Assembly (NCBI GenBank): GCA_011372845.1
Contig: DSAI01000013.1
Span: 1 to 6,667, forward strand
Source of the DNA: Actinomycetota bacterium
GTDB lineage: Bacteria > Actinomycetota > Coriobacteriia > Anaerosomatales > Anaerosomataceae
DNA: 6,667 bases
Direction of reading: 5' to 3'
Under the pieces are notes generated by a model. It was given only the letters and a program-made list of their open reading frames with translations, did no database searches and was not told the origin of the DNA. Each line of letters starts with the position of its first letter. The first letter of the stretch is position 1. This document shows positions 5,688 through 6,667 of the stretch, one piece after another. The position numbers and the translations under genes were made by a program.

Positions 5688-6667
5688 TCGTTGGGCCCCT
5701 TAGTCCAGCGGACGACGGCTGCGCCCCAGGTGAGTCCGGCGCCGAATCCTACGAGCGCAAGGATGTCCCCGGGTTGCAGGTGGTCGCCAGTATACATGTC
5801 GTGCAGTGCAAGCGGTATCGACGCGGCGGACGTGTTCCCGAGCATCGCCACGTTGGAGAAGACGCGCTCAGGCGCGATGCCGAGATGGGCAGGCACCGCG
5901 TCAAGTATGCGCTGGTTCGCCTGGTGCGGAACGAGCCATGTGAGGTCGTCGGCCGAAAGCCCCGAAGCTTCCAGCGCCCGCCGCGTCGTCTCGGGGATCA
6001 TCCGGACCGCGAACTTGAAGACCTCGCCGCCCGACATGCGGAGCCGGTGTTCGCCGTTCGCGACACGCTCGGGTGTACAGGGCGCGGCTGCACCGCCGGC
6101 AGGTACGATCAGCACGTCAGCGCCCGACCCGTCGGAGCCGAGGTCGATCCCCATCACGCCGGGCTCGTCCGACGCCTCAAACACGACCGCACCGGCACCG
6201 TCTCCGAAGAGCACACACGTGCGCCGGTCGTCGAAGTCGATGTGCCGTGTCAGAGCGTCGGCGCCGATCACAAGCACCTTCCGGGCCCGTCCGGCCTCTA
6301 TGACGCATGTGGCGTGGTGGAGCGCGGCGATGAAGCTCGTGCACGCAGCCATGATGTCGACCGCGCCGCAGGTAAGACCGAGCCTGTCCTGCGTGAGCGC
6401 TGCTGTGGAGGGCATGATGTGGTCCGGGCTACCCGTTCCCACGACCAGGAGGTCGATGTCGTGGGGCTCCACGCCGGCATCCGCAAGAGCGGCGCGGCCG
6501 GCTTCGACGGCAAGGTCGGACGTGGACTGTCCCTCTGCGACGACCCGTCGCTCGCGGATGCCGGTGCGGGTCACGATCCACTCGTCGGTGGTGTCCACCA
6601 TGCCCGCGAGGTCGTCGTTGGTCAGCACGTGCTCCGGGAGGTACGCCCCTACCCCGGTGATGGCGGC
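5684..6667 (-). CDS. fabH: 3-oxoacyl-ACP synthase III, N-terminus cut off by window edge
   Basis: FabH starts each fatty acid by condensing an acyl-CoA primer with malonyl-ACP. The frame is open to the right edge, giving 327 visible residues beginning AAITGVGAYLPEHVLTNDD. Against E. coli FabH only a few N-terminal residues are missing. A GTG at 6628 could be mistaken for the start, but it lies inside this conserved N-terminus. Counted from the edge, the catalytic residues are Cys109 (AACTSF), His248 (PHQANQR) and Asn278 (LGNTSAAS). The CoA-binding TTDEWIVTRTGIRER (26-40) and the ending GFGAGLTWGAAVVRW are intact. CTSF after the catalytic Ala-Ala differs from the usual CAGF or CSGF. Primer preference (acetyl or branched) cannot be read from the sequence. 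The stop overlaps the fabK ATG as ATGA. The operon promoter must lie beyond the right edge. Confidence 0.96.
   Translation of the reverse strand, partial: AAITGVGAYLPEHVLTNDDLAGMVDTTDEWIVTRTGIRERRVVAEGQSTSDLAVEAGRAALADAGVEPHDIDLLVVGTGSPDHIMPSTAALTQDRLGLTCGAVDIMAACTSFIAALHHATCVIEAGRARKVLVIGADALTRHIDFDDRRTCVLFGDGAGAVVFEASDEPGVMGIDLGSDGSGADVLIVPAGGAAAPCTPERVANGEHRLRMSGGEVFKFAVRMIPETTRRALEASGLSADDLTWLVPHQANQRILDAVPAHLGIAPERVFSNVAMLGNTSAASIPLALHDMYTGDHLQPGDILALVGFGAGLTWGAAVVRWTKGPNE

Noticed and set aside
5684..6628. fabH starting at GTG 6628
   Set aside because: The frame continues upstream to the window edge with the conserved FabH N-terminus AAITGVGAYLPEH, so the GTG is an internal Val codon.
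1..6667. Mobile element, CRISPR array, tRNA or phage-type system
   Set aside because: The window is fully occupied by core metabolic genes on one strand. No direct-repeat arrays, transposase motifs or tRNA-like cloverleaf were seen.

Overview
The window looks like part of a bacterial chromosome from a high-G+C organism, roughly two-thirds G+C by eye. All eight genes lie on the minus strand, so transcription runs from the right edge to the left edge. In that direction the order is fabH (5' end just cut off), fabK, fabD, fabG, acpP, a second FabK/nitronate-monooxygenase-family flavoprotein, fabF, and rnc (3' end cut off). This is a dissociated (type II) fatty acid synthesis operon joined to RNase III. 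fab-acpP-rnc synteny is common in Gram-positive lineages. High G+C, an FMN-type FabK instead of FabI, and a Cys-rich FabK-like paralog of a type I associate with clostridial anaerobes together suggest an anaerobic actinobacterium (for example a Coriobacteriia-like lineage) or a high-G+C Firmicute. This placement is inference and cannot be settled from the window.

Layout: FabH (5684-6667) starts chains by condensing acyl-CoA with malonyl-ACP. FabK (4740-5687) reduces enoyl-ACP. FabD (3817-4737) loads malonate onto ACP. FabG (3071-3820) reduces 3-ketoacyl-ACP. AcpP (2790-3032) carries the chain. The FabK-like paralog (1751-2713) has no assigned function. FabF (513-1754) elongates. RNase III (1-513) is cut before its double-stranded-RNA-binding domain. 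A dehydratase (FabZ/FabA) and acetyl-CoA carboxylase are needed for a full cycle but are not in this window.

The genes are packed very tightly. Most junctions are stop/start overlaps (ATGA, GTGA or TGATG), which implies translational coupling. The only real gaps flank acpP. The gap before it carries the best Shine-Dalgarno in the window. The gap after it (2714-2789) holds a perfect 10-bp inverted repeat with a 6-nt loop and no U-tract. This fits separate tuning of ACP against the enzymes, but that is inference. No promoter, RNA gene, mobile element or CRISPR array was seen.

The region is mostly ordinary core metabolism. The points most worth a second look are the FabK-like paralog with its four-cysteine motif between acpP and fabF, the hairpin after acpP, and an Asn at a usually acidic metal-binding position of RNase III.
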